Assembly: GCF_011493005.1 (NCBI RefSeq)
Contig: NZ_CP049158.1
Location: forward strand, 1,302,001-1,366,000
DNA from: Caballeronia sp. SBC1
GTDB lineage: Bacteria > Pseudomonadota > Gammaproteobacteria > Burkholderiales > Burkholderiaceae
Reading direction: 5' to 3'
Length of the DNA: 64,000 bases
The notes beneath the pieces were generated by a model, which worked only from the letters and a program-made list of their open reading frames with translations, did no database searches and had not been told where the DNA came from. Of this stretch, positions 9,562 to 17,874 are shown piece by piece (position 1 is the stretch's first letter; every line of letters starts with the position of its first letter). The translations under genes were made by a program, and so were the position numbers.

Positions 9562-10096
9562 TAACAACCCCTCAGACATCGTTTATTTATTCTTCAAGAA
9601 TGCGGATCGATGTCGATTCAAGAACCAACACGCTTATCGTCGTGCTGTGTCTTTCCCATCAATTAGCCGGTGCCTTCAACGTTAACGGCAGGGAAGAAAT
9701 AAACCTTAGCGTTAATTTGAAAAGCGGCTCACTTGATATCACAAGGGCTAGTGATTTATGTGGATTTATGTGCGCGGCAATCCCAGGCCCCGGTCGCAAT
9801 GCGTGCTTGCAAACTTAACGCTAGATCAAGTTAAAGCGGGGTTTGAGGCAAACCGCTAAAGGCGGTGGCCCATCGAACTCGCAACTCGGAGTATCTTTTT
9901 TTTACAATAAACGGACGATCGACCGCCACGGCGCGCACTTTTCCACGCCCCCCATTCATCCTCCCCCCATATCTTTAGCTCGTTTTGATATTTAAGATCT
10001 GAGTCAGCCGATGTTAGCCTTTGAATCTATCGGCAGCGTCCTGAAGCGTCTCTTCACGCACTGCCTCACCGTGTGAATCAACGAGGAGCGTCTTTC
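9562..10096. other. Divergent intergenic region upstream of the OmpA operon and the sulfur locus
   Basis: 535 bp without a credible gene. It is markedly more AT-rich than its surroundings and holds three TTAACG-type elements. Two of them, AGCGTTAA (9708-9715) and TTAACGCT (9815-9822), are perfect inverted copies about 100 bp apart. A run of seven or more T followed by ACAATAAA lies near 9896-9910. Promoters for both flanking operons must lie here, but no hexamer pair is clear. Confidence 0.5.
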
Positions 10097-11173
10097 GTGA
10101 GCGTCGAATTCATCGGCATGATCCAGCAGCAAAAAGTGTCGGAGACGTATCTGGCCCGCGGTCCGGCAATTGATATTGACTACCTCCGAGACTTCGCCCA
10201 GGCGCACGAGAAAGCCGGCTTCGACCGCATTCTTGTGCCCTATCAGTCGACCAGCCCCGACGCCATGCTGACAGTGGCTTACGCCGCTGCAGTCACGCAA
10301 CGCGTCCACTTCATGCTCGCGCATCGCCCAGGATTTGTTGCCCCTACGCTAGCGGCACGCCAGCTCGCCACACTCGATCAGCTAAGCGGCGGCCGCCTCG
10401 CAGTCCACTTCATCTCAGGCGGCAGCGACGTCGAACAACGCCGCGACGGCGACTATCTTTCGCACGACGAACGTTACGCACGCACCGACGAATATCTGCA
10501 GATCCTTCGACGCGTGTGGACTGAATCCAAACCCTTCGATCACGAGGGCCGCTACTACCGCTTCGAACAAGCTTTCTCCGAAGTCAAGCCCAAGCAAGCC
10601 CCGTATGTACCGATCTATTTCGGCGGCGCATCGGCACCGGCTATCGAAGTCGCGGGCAAGCATGCGGACGTCTACGCGCTGTGGGGCGAATCGAAGGAAC
10701 AGGTGCGCGGACAGGTGACCCGCGTTCGCGCCGAAGCGGCAAAACATGGCCGCAACGTGCGCTTTTCCGTATCGTTCCGGCCAATTCTTGCTGCAACGGA
10801 AAAGGCCGCGTGGGAACGCGCCGAACATATTCTTGCTGAAACGCGGCGGCTGCGTGCCGAGCAAGGTCTCGGTGAAGCAACACCGCAGCAAAGCGAAGGC
10901 GCGCGCCGCCTGCTGGCTGCAGCAGGCGATGGCGTGCGTGCGGACGATCGACTATGGACTGGCGTGGCGAAGGAGATTGGCGGCCGGTCGAATTCGACAG
11001 CGCTAGTGGGCACGCCTTCGCAAGTGGCCGAGACGCTGGCCGAATATCACGCGCTAGGCGTCACCACCTTCCTGATTCGCGGCTTCGATCCCCTGGAAGA
11101 TGCGCTCGATTACGGACGTGAGTTGATTCCGGCTACGCGTGAACTGACCTCGCAAATCGCGCATGCGGCGTGA
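10097..11173 (+). CDS. LLM-class flavin-dependent monooxygenase, SsuD-like (first copy)
   Basis: A 358-residue bacterial-luciferase-fold enzyme. The family uses FMNH2 from a separate reductase to break C-S bonds of alkanesulfonates or related sulfones. Family marks seen are the N-terminal SVEFIG start, the LAHRPGFVAPTLAARQLATLDQLSGGR stretch (residues about 74-100) and the C-terminal LVGTP...FLIRGFDPLEDA region. The GTG at 10097 is the likely start because GAGGAG lies just upstream and the paralogue at 15715 begins with the same MSVEFIG sequence. It opens a six-gene, same-strand locus. The exact substrate cannot be read from sequence. No flavin reductase gene is present nearby. Confidence 0.9.
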   Translation: MSVEFIGMIQQQKVSETYLARGPAIDIDYLRDFAQAHEKAGFDRILVPYQSTSPDAMLTVAYAAAVTQRVHFMLAHRPGFVAPTLAARQLATLDQLSGGRLAVHFISGGSDVEQRRDGDYLSHDERYARTDEYLQILRRVWTESKPFDHEGRYYRFEQAFSEVKPKQAPYVPIYFGGASAPAIEVAGKHADVYALWGESKEQVRGQVTRVRAEAAKHGRNVRFSVSFRPILAATEKAAWERAEHILAETRRLRAEQGLGEATPQQSEGARRLLAAAGDGVRADDRLWTGVAKEIGGRSNSTALVGTPSQVAETLAEYHALGVTTFLIRGFDPLEDALDYGRELIPATRELTSQIAHAA

Positions 11174-11187
11174 AGCTACACTAAACG

Positions 11188-11784
11188 ATGAGCCATGAAA
11201 AACTGCGCGGATTCATCAGCGAGATTGCGCAACTCGTCGATAAAGATTTGCCTGAAGCGCACCTGCTTGAACACGGTGCAGTTGCGCTAAGCAAGCTGAT
11301 AGCCGAAGACGACTGGCTGCCCGATGCCTACGCGCAACCATCACCTGATCGCTATCAGCAATTCCTGCTTCACGCCGATGGCCGCCAACGTTTTTCGGTC
11401 GTCAGCTTCGTGTGGGGACCGGGTCAGCAAACGCCCGTTCACGATCACACGGTATGGGGTCTCGTCGGCGTATTACGCGGCGCGGAAATCGCGCGCTCGT
11501 ATGCACGCAACGACCACGGAGCGCTCGTCATATCGGCCGAAGACCAGTTGCTCGAGCGAGGCTCGGTAGCAGCGGTATCGCCTTCCATCGGCGATATCCA
11601 TCGCGTGAGCAATGCGTTCGACGACCGCGTGTCCATCAGCATTCACGTGTACGGTGCGAACATCGGCGGCATCTCGCGACACGTCTATCCCCCTGACGGT
11701 CCGCCAAAACCGTTCGTCTCCGGCTACACGAACGACACGCTCCCCAACCTCTGGAACCTCTCGAAGGAACGACTCGACTCATGA
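11188..11784 (+). CDS. Cupin thiol dioxygenase (cysteine / 3-mercaptopropionate dioxygenase family)
   Basis: A 198-residue single-cupin, non-heme iron enzyme that oxidises a thiol to its sulfinate with O2. The three iron ligands are His85 and His87 in PVHDHTVWG and His138 in GDIHRVSN. The substrate-side motif is Tyr56-Gln57-Gln58 rather than a Tyr-x-Arg arrangement. In this family that suggests a Gln-type enzyme, often acting on 3-mercaptopropionate; this part is inference. It starts 14 bp after the LLM monooxygenase gene and its stop overlaps the rhodanese start by 4 bp (ATGA), so the two are translationally coupled. Sulfinate produced here would release sulfite that the rhodanese or assimilation could use. 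Confidence 0.9.
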   Translation: MSHEKLRGFISEIAQLVDKDLPEAHLLEHGAVALSKLIAEDDWLPDAYAQPSPDRYQQFLLHADGRQRFSVVSFVWGPGQQTPVHDHTVWGLVGVLRGAEIARSYARNDHGALVISAEDQLLERGSVAAVSPSIGDIHRVSNAFDDRVSISIHVYGANIGGISRHVYPPDGPPKPFVSGYTNDTLPNLWNLSKERLDS

Positions 11785-13370
11785 GCGCCATCCCCCAGCG
11801 CAGCTTCAACGAAGTACGCGACGCCCTGCTTTCAAAGCGCGAAATTGCATTCCTCGATGTCCGTGAAGAAGATCCGCACGCGCAACGTCATCCGTTGTTT
11901 GCAGCGAACCTGTCGTTGTCGAAGATCGAACTCGAAGCCTTTACGAAGCTGCCACGCAAGAGCGTGCCGATCGTTCTGCTCGATGACGGCGATGGTCTCG
12001 CGGAACGCGCCGCGCGACGGTTCGAAGAACTCGGCTATACCGACGTTGCGTTGTTCGAAGGTGGCCTCAAAGGCTGGGAACACGCAGGCGGAGAAGTGTT
12101 CCGCGATGTCAACGTGCCCAGCAAAGCGTTCGGCGAGTTCGTGGAAGCGAAGCGGCATACGCCGGCGTTATCGGCTGAAGCAGTCGATGCACTGCTTAAA
12201 AGCGGCGAGGACGTGGTTGTGCTGGATGCGCGCCGCTACGATGAATATCAGACGATGAATATCCCCGGCAGCATCAGCGTACCGGGTGCTGAACTCGTGT
12301 TGCGGACCCGTGCGCTCGCACCCGATCCCAAGACGCGCGTGATCGTGAATTGCGCGGGGCGTACGCGCAGCATTATAGGCACGCAGTCGCTGGTGAATGC
12401 CGGGATTCCGAACCCGGTGGCCGCGTTGCGCAACGGCACGATCGGCTGGTTGCTCGCGGGCCAGTCGCTCGCCCATGGCAGCGCACGGCAGTTCGCCACT
12501 GACGACGGACGCGCCGACCCCTCTTCGCGCGAATCAGCGCGGGCCGTTGCCGATCGCGCAGGCGTGAAACGCACGATACTCGCGGACGCGAAACGCTGGT
12601 CGGAGGACATGGAACGCACTACTTATCGCTTCGATGTCCGCGCGCCGGCCGAATACGAACACGCGCATGCAGCGGGTTTTCAAGGCGCACCGGGCGGCCA
12701 GCTCGTGCAGGAAACGGAGATGTTCGCGCCAGTCCGAGGTGCCCGCGTGGTCCTGTTCGACGACGACGGCGTGCGCGCCAACATGACGGCGTCATGGCTC
12801 GCGCAGATGAACATCGACGCGTATGTGATAGACGATGCAACGAGCGCCGAGTTGACCGAACAAGGCCCGTGGCGCGGTGCAAAACCACTGCCCGCAGCCA
12901 CGCCCACGATCACCGCGAACGAACTTGCCGCGCTGCTCGACGATCCCGCGAGCCAGACCCTCGTGCTCGACTTCACGGCTAGCGCCAATCATGTGAAGGG
13001 ACACATTCCCGGCGCTTGGTGGACCGTGCGCTCGCGGCTTGCGCTCGACCTGCCCGCGTTACCCGACGCAAAGCAATACGTGGTCACGTGCGGATCAAGC
13101 GCGCTTGCAGCGTTCGCCGGACCGGAAGTGGCGGCGCTCACATCGAAGCCGGTGCTGCTGCTCGAAGGCGGTACCGCTGCATGGACCGCGGCAGGCTTGC
13201 CGCTCGCGAAGGGCGAGACGCATCTGGCGTCGCCACGTATCGACCGGTATCGGCGTCCGTATGAAGGCACTGATGCTCCGCCCGAGGCAATGAACGCGTA
13301 CCTTGAGTGGGAGTACGGCCTCGTCGCGCAACTCGAACGTGACGGCACGCATGGCTTCTTCGTGATCTGA
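11781..13370 (+). CDS. Four-domain rhodanese (sulfurtransferase)
   Basis: A 529-residue protein built of four rhodanese-like domains, about residues 5-115, 125-240, 265-365 and 375-490. Only domains 2 and 4 keep a cysteine at the active-site position: Cys191 in NCAGRTRS and Cys437 in TCGSSALA. In domains 1 and 3 the matching loop reads LLDDGDG and LFDDDG, so they are presumably catalytically dead. The alternation suggests duplication of an inactive-active pair, as in classic two-domain rhodaneses. It would move sulfane sulfur between thiosulfate or persulfides and sulfite or thiols in the cytosol. It is coupled to the thiol dioxygenase gene by ATGA. A hairpin at 13393-13418 follows. Confidence 0.92.
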   Translation: MSAIPQRSFNEVRDALLSKREIAFLDVREEDPHAQRHPLFAANLSLSKIELEAFTKLPRKSVPIVLLDDGDGLAERAARRFEELGYTDVALFEGGLKGWEHAGGEVFRDVNVPSKAFGEFVEAKRHTPALSAEAVDALLKSGEDVVVLDARRYDEYQTMNIPGSISVPGAELVLRTRALAPDPKTRVIVNCAGRTRSIIGTQSLVNAGIPNPVAALRNGTIGWLLAGQSLAHGSARQFATDDGRADPSSRESARAVADRAGVKRTILADAKRWSEDMERTTYRFDVRAPAEYEHAHAAGFQGAPGGQLVQETEMFAPVRGARVVLFDDDGVRANMTASWLAQMNIDAYVIDDATSAELTEQGPWRGAKPLPAATPTITANELAALLDDPASQTLVLDFTASANHVKGHIPGAWWTVRSRLALDLPALPDAKQYVVTCGSSALAAFAGPEVAALTSKPVLLLEGGTAAWTAAGLPLAKGETHLASPRIDRYRRPYEGTDAPPEAMNAYLEWEYGLVAQLERDGTHGFFVI

Positions 13371-13392
13371 AGCGAAGGATTGAAGCATGAGT

Positions 13393-13418
13393 AATGACGC
13401 GGCCCAATCCGCGTCATT
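13393..13418 (+). terminator. Hairpin after the rhodanese gene
   Basis: AATGACGCGG (13393-13402) and CCGCGTCATT (13409-13418) form a perfect 10-bp stem with a 6-base loop. No T-tract follows, so it may be a weak terminator or an mRNA end stabiliser separating two halves of the sulfur locus. Confidence 0.55.
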
Positions 13419-13509
13419 CCAATTCCGGCGATTAGCAAAGCAGAACAACGCGTTTGTCTAATGCCGCGGGGAATCGTATCGTGAATCCTTTTCCCTGCAT
13501 GGAAGATTC

Positions 13510-14445
13510 ATGAAACGACGCAGCCTCCTGTTGATCGCCGCGCTGACCGCATTCACCGCGTTGCGTCCTCTTGCTTCGGTGGCCGAACCTGTTCTGAAAG
13601 TCGGCGACCAGCAGTTGCAGACACGCGGCATTCTCGAAGCATCCGGCCAGTTGAAAGGCGTGCCGTACAAGATCGAGTGGTTCAACTTTCCCGCCGCGCA
13701 ACCGCTCGGTGAAGCCTTGAATGCAGGCGCAATCGATATAGGCGGTCTCGGCGATGCGCCGCTGATCTTCGCTTACGCCGCCGGTGCCCGTGTACGCGCG
13801 GTGGCGGCAACCCGCTCGCAACCGGTCGACCTCGCGATTCTCGTGCCGGCCGGGTCTCCCATCAAAAGCGCGGCCGATCTGAAAGGCAAACGCATTGCGA
13901 CTACGCGCGGTTCCATCGGCCATTTTCTGGCCATCGCGACGCTGGAGCGCGCGGGCATCAAGCTCTCTGAAGTGACACTGGAATTCATGCAACCCGCCGA
14001 TGCCAAGTCCGCTCTGGAGTCAGGCAACGTCGATGCATGGTCTACATGGGACCCGTATGTCGCGCTCGGTGAACTGCACGATAACAATCGTAGCGTGGCG
14101 AATGGCGTGGGGCTTTCATCGGGGCTGAGCTTCCAGGCCGCCACCGATGAATCAATCAAGACCAAGCGTGCGCAAATCGATGATTTCGTGCGTCGCGTAG
14201 CGGCCGGTCAACAATGGGCGCTGTCACATCCCGACGAGGTCGCGGCGATCCAGTCACGCGTCACTCACCTGCCCGCCGACGTGCTGAAGGTCGTCTATCA
14301 GCGGGCGCAATTGAAGCCGATTGCGATCGACCGCGGGGTGATCGCCGAGCAGCAACGCACCGCCGATCTCTACGTTCGCGCGGGTGTGATCAAGACGACG
14401 CTCGATGTAACCCCAAGTTTCGACGCCCAGTTCACGGCGCATTGA
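13510..14445 (+). CDS. Sulfonate-type ABC transporter periplasmic binding protein (SsuA-like)
   Basis: A 311-residue secreted protein. The signal peptide (MKRRSLLLIAALTAFTAL, cleavage near SVAEP) is followed by the VLKVGDQQL strand and the NAGAIDIGGLGDAP motif typical of aliphatic-sulfonate/nitrate/taurine binding proteins. The GNVDAWSTWDPYVA segment is also characteristic. It captures a sulfonate or sulfate ester in the periplasm. GGAAG precedes the ATG. It sits between the rhodanese and the SfnB-like gene. No SsuB ATPase or SsuC permease gene is in the locus, so it must borrow a membrane component encoded elsewhere. Confidence 0.9.
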   Translation: MKRRSLLLIAALTAFTALRPLASVAEPVLKVGDQQLQTRGILEASGQLKGVPYKIEWFNFPAAQPLGEALNAGAIDIGGLGDAPLIFAYAAGARVRAVAATRSQPVDLAILVPAGSPIKSAADLKGKRIATTRGSIGHFLAIATLERAGIKLSEVTLEFMQPADAKSALESGNVDAWSTWDPYVALGELHDNNRSVANGVGLSSGLSFQAATDESIKTKRAQIDDFVRRVAAGQQWALSHPDEVAAIQSRVTHLPADVLKVVYQRAQLKPIAIDRGVIAEQQRTADLYVRAGVIKTTLDVTPSFDAQFTAH

Positions 14446-14469
14446 CACTCGTAGATAACGGACCTTCCG

Positions 14470-15702
14470 ATGACCGTACGGCATCCGCCCACTGCCTTGC
14501 ACGACCCGATTGCGCTCGACTCCCTCGCCGATCTCGACAGCACCGCCGCCGATCAATGGCTCGCCGCGCTCACTCAGGATTTCGCTGTGAGCGCCGGAGC
14601 GCTGGATCGCGACGCCCTCTTTCCCCACGATAACCTCGCGCGTTTGCGCAGCGCGGGCTTGCTTGCGCTGACGGTGCCGAAAGCGCTCGGCGGCCGGCAG
14701 GCGACACTCCCGCAAGTGCTCAAAGTAGTGCGCGCTGTTGCCCGCGGTGAACCGTCCACGGCGCTGATCCTCGTGATGCAGTGTCTCTATCATCTGCGCC
14801 TGCAGGCCAACCCGAACTGGCCTCGATCGATAAAGGAACAGGTGGCGCGCGACGCAGTGGAACACGGCGCGCTCATCAACTCGCTGCGTGTAGAGCCCGA
14901 GCTGGGCTCGCCCTCGCGCGGCGGTTTGCCCGGTACGATCGGACGTCTGACCAACGGCGGTGACGCGTGGATTCTCGACGGCAGCAAGATCTATTCGACC
15001 GGCAGTCCTGGCCTGACATGGTTCGCTGTTTGGGGCCGCACCGACGAAAGCTCGCCGCGCGTAGGAACGTTCCTCGTGCATCGCGACACACCCGGCATTC
15101 GGTTCGGTGAGCCATGGAACCACCTCGGCATGCGCGCAACCGGCAGTCACGAAGTGATCTTCGAGAATGTGCGTGTTCCCGCTGCTCATGCAGTCGACCT
15201 CAATTCTCCCGAGATCGCCGCGAGCGGCATGGACCCGCTCACCACGCTGTGGATGAACGTGCTGCTGTCGTCGATCTACGACGCCGTCGCCCGGTCTGCG
15301 CGCGATTGGTTTGCGTCCTGGGCCGCAAATCGCAAACCCGCCAACCTGGCTGCACCGCTGTCGAGCCTGGGCAGTTTCCAGCAGACACTTGGCCGTATCG
15401 ATGCATTGCTGCTTAACAACCGCGTGCTGCTGGGCGCCGGCGCGCACGGCAACATTCCGCTGCATGAAGCACCCGCGATCAAATACCTCGTGACGCAGAA
15501 CGCGATCGCCGCCGTCGAACTCGCAGTCGAGGCAAGCGGCAATCCAGGGCTGAGCCGCAACAATGCGCTTGAACGTCATCATCGCGACGTGCTGTGCTCG
15601 CGCATTCATACGCCGCAAAACGACGCATTGCTCGGCGCACTCGGACGCGCCGCCTTCGCGGGATTGGCAGCGTACCACGCCAACTCTTCTGATTCTAATT
15701 AA
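14470..15702 (+). CDS. Acyl-CoA dehydrogenase-fold flavoprotein, SfnB/DszC-like
   Basis: A 410-residue acyl-CoA dehydrogenase-fold protein. In sulfur loci such proteins (SfnB, DszC and relatives) act as flavin monooxygenases or oxidases on sulfones and sulfides rather than on fatty acyl-CoA. Seen here: the N-terminal helical domain with GLLALTVPKALGG (residues about 59-71), the middle beta domain with LDGSKIYSTGSPG and HLGMRATGSHEVIFENVRVP, and a C-terminal helical domain. The usual catalytic glutamate of true acyl-CoA dehydrogenases is not evident. It lies 24 bp after the binding protein gene and 12 bp before the second LLM gene, so the three are very likely co-transcribed. Confidence 0.85.
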   Translation: MTVRHPPTALHDPIALDSLADLDSTAADQWLAALTQDFAVSAGALDRDALFPHDNLARLRSAGLLALTVPKALGGRQATLPQVLKVVRAVARGEPSTALILVMQCLYHLRLQANPNWPRSIKEQVARDAVEHGALINSLRVEPELGSPSRGGLPGTIGRLTNGGDAWILDGSKIYSTGSPGLTWFAVWGRTDESSPRVGTFLVHRDTPGIRFGEPWNHLGMRATGSHEVIFENVRVPAAHAVDLNSPEIAASGMDPLTTLWMNVLLSSIYDAVARSARDWFASWAANRKPANLAAPLSSLGSFQQTLGRIDALLLNNRVLLGAGAHGNIPLHEAPAIKYLVTQNAIAAVELAVEASGNPGLSRNNALERHHRDVLCSRIHTPQNDALLGALGRAAFAGLAAYHANSSDSN

Positions 15703-15714
15703 GGGAGCACCACT

Positions 15715-16833
15715 ATGAGCGTTGAATTCATCGGCTATGTGAGCCATCAGGAATCAAGCGAAATCCACTTGCCGCAAGGACCCGCGGTCAATCCGCCGTA
15801 CATTGCCGCGGTTGCGCAAGCGCATGAATATGGTGGGTTCGATCGCGTGCTGATCGCTCATTCAAGTGCATCGCCGGACGGCTTTCAAATCGCGTCGTTC
15901 GTCGCGCAACAGACGAAGCGTTTGGGAATCCTGCTTGCGCATCGGCCGGGCTTTGTCGCGCCGACGCTCGCCGCCCGTCAACTCGCCACGCTCGATCATT
16001 TCAGCGCGGGCCGCACCGCCGTGCACATCATCTCCGGTGGAGACGATACCGAACAGCAACGCGACGGTGACTTCCTCGAGCACGACGATCGCTACAAGCG
16101 TACCGATGAATACCTCGATGTCGTGAAGCGCTCATGGACCAGCGAAACGCCGTTTGATCACGAAGGCGCGTTTTATAGGGTGAAGGGTCACCGGTCGCTG
16201 ATTCGTCCCGTGCAGAAGCCGCATCTGCCGGTGTATTTCGGCGGTTCATCGGAAGCAGCAATCCAGGTCGCGGGCAAGCATGCCGACGTTTTTGCGCTAT
16301 GGGGCGAGTCTTTGGCCCAGGTCGCCGAAACCATCGAACGGGTGCGCGCGGCTGCCAAACCGTATGGCCGTGAGAGCGCGATCCGCTTCAGCCTTTCGCT
16401 ACGCCCGATCATCGCTTCGACGGAAGATGCCGCATGGGCACGCGCAGAATCCATCCTCGCACGCGCGACTGACGTAGTGAAAAGTAATCCTAACTTTACA
16501 CGTCGACCGACCGAACCGAAGAACGTTGGTGCACAGCGTTTGCTGGCTGAAGCCGCGAAAGGCACCGTGGTAGACAAGCGCCTGTGGACCGGAATTACCG
16601 CGCTGACAAAAGCGGCGGGTAACTCCACGTCGCTGGTCGGCACGCCCGAACAAGTGACGGAAGCGTTGATCGAATATTACCGCCTGGGTATCTCGACGTT
16701 CCTGATCCGGGGTTTCGATCCGCTGGAAGATGCGCTGGGATATGGCCGCGATCTGTTGCCGCTGGTACACGCGGCAGTTGCGCATGAGGACAGCAAAACG
16801 AGCAAGAAGGAGCTGGAAGCGGTTCAAGCCTGA
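15715..16833 (+). CDS. LLM-class flavin-dependent monooxygenase, SsuD-like (second copy)
   Basis: A 372-residue paralogue of the enzyme at 10097, clearly similar across its length. Shared are MSVEFIG, HRPGFVAPTLAARQLATLDHFS (about residues 80-101), the YFGGSS/GKHADVFALWGES region and the C-terminal FLIRGFDPLEDALGYGRDLLP. It is probably also an FMNH2-dependent oxygenase cleaving C-S bonds, perhaps with a different chain-length preference. GGGAG lies just before the ATG. It ends the six-gene sulfur locus and faces a convergent GTPase gene 57 bp away. Confidence 0.9.
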   Translation: MSVEFIGYVSHQESSEIHLPQGPAVNPPYIAAVAQAHEYGGFDRVLIAHSSASPDGFQIASFVAQQTKRLGILLAHRPGFVAPTLAARQLATLDHFSAGRTAVHIISGGDDTEQQRDGDFLEHDDRYKRTDEYLDVVKRSWTSETPFDHEGAFYRVKGHRSLIRPVQKPHLPVYFGGSSEAAIQVAGKHADVFALWGESLAQVAETIERVRAAAKPYGRESAIRFSLSLRPIIASTEDAAWARAESILARATDVVKSNPNFTRRPTEPKNVGAQRLLAEAAKGTVVDKRLWTGITALTKAAGNSTSLVGTPEQVTEALIEYYRLGISTFLIRGFDPLEDALGYGRDLLPLVHAAVAHEDSKTSKKELEAVQA

Positions 16834-16890
16834 ACGAAATCGGGCAGCGTGAACGGCGCTGACATCGGGTAACGGTCATGCATTTTTTGA

Positions 16891-17874
16891 CTATCGCTGC
16901 AGCGCCGTCCACGAAACCTCACAACCGCCCTCGACCTGTTGCAACTCGACCATCGCGCAGTCGCGAACAATAAATACTGCTGCAAGGTCGTCAAATGCTG
17001 TCGTCGCAAGACGTCGGGGTGCAGCGAATGTCGTTCCTACGCTCTGAAGTAAAACGCGATCGGAGCCATGAGGGCCGGCGACGATCGCCTTCATGCGCAG
17101 CAGCCGATCACCCGTCATACCGGCTACATTTTCGAGCCACTCGAGAACATCGTCCCAGTTTGGCTTTTGGGTAAATCGAGCCCGAAACACGCGAACGCGA
17201 GGATGGAGCAAGGTCTCACCAAGGAGCGCTGGCTCGCTGCCCACGATCTGCAGTGACACCGGAGTATCCCTCTCTGCAAAGGCCTCGCGCGCCCGAATCG
17301 TTGCGGAAGACTCATCGACAATACGAGCCATAGGATTGATGCCGGCGACCACGCTGCGCGCCTGCGCACGCCGTTCAGGACTAACAAGATCGATCTTGGT
17401 CAGCACCACCGTATGCGCGGCAGTGAGTTGCGCGGAGGCATCATCGAAATCGCAGTCGAGCGGTGGGCGGCTGCAGTCGTAAGTGGCCACGATATGCAGC
17501 CGCAAGCGCAACTCGGCGAGTTGTTCCAGCGAACGCATGACAGCCCCAGGCCGCGACAACCCGCTGCATTCCAGAACAATGCGTTCGAATGGCTGTTGAC
17601 CCGTCTCCGATCGCAAAGCGAGCAGATCTTCGACTGTCGTAACCAGATCATCAGTCAGCGAACAACATACGCAACCATTGCTGAGGGTCGCCATTGTCAT
17701 ACCGCGGGCCGACTCCGACAGAACCGCCCCATCGATGTTGATGGCACCGACTTCGTTCACAATGACCGCTGTCGATGCACCGCTGCCCGAGTCAAGCAAC
17801 GCTTCGAGCAACGACGTCTTGCCACTCCCCAGAATACCGGCGAGGATGACAAATTGCGTGGGCGTCGCGTTCAT
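16891..17874 (-). CDS. G3E-family GTPase (CobW/COG0523-type metallochaperone)
   Basis: A 327-residue P-loop GTPase. COG0523 proteins load metals, usually Zn or Co, onto partner enzymes. Seen here are Walker A GILGSGKT (13-20), the zinc-binding CxCC motif Cys68/Cys70/Cys71 (SNGCVCCSL), the ECSGLSRP segment and the guanine-specificity motif TKID. The ATG at 17874 overlaps the stop of the upstream amidohydrolase gene (ATGA), so translation is coupled; a longer upstream reading exists but lies inside that gene. Coupling to a metal-dependent amidohydrolase suggests it metallates or helps mature that enzyme. This is an inference from context. Confidence 0.9.
   Translation of the reverse strand: MNATPTQFVILAGILGSGKTSLLEALLDSGSGASTAVIVNEVGAINIDGAVLSESARGMTMATLSNGCVCCSLTDDLVTTVEDLLALRSETGQQPFERIVLECSGLSRPGAVMRSLEQLAELRLRLHIVATYDCSRPPLDCDFDDASAQLTAAHTVVLTKIDLVSPERRAQARSVVAGINPMARIVDESSATIRAREAFAERDTPVSLQIVGSEPALLGETLLHPRVRVFRARFTQKPNWDDVLEWLENVAGMTGDRLLRMKAIVAGPHGSDRVLLQSVGTTFAAPRRLATTAFDDLAAVFIVRDCAMVELQQVEGGCEVSWTALQR

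Noticed and set aside
9562..10096. Phage attachment site or transposon end at the TTAACG inverted pair
   Set aside because: The arms are only 8 bp and no integrase or transposase gene flanks them.
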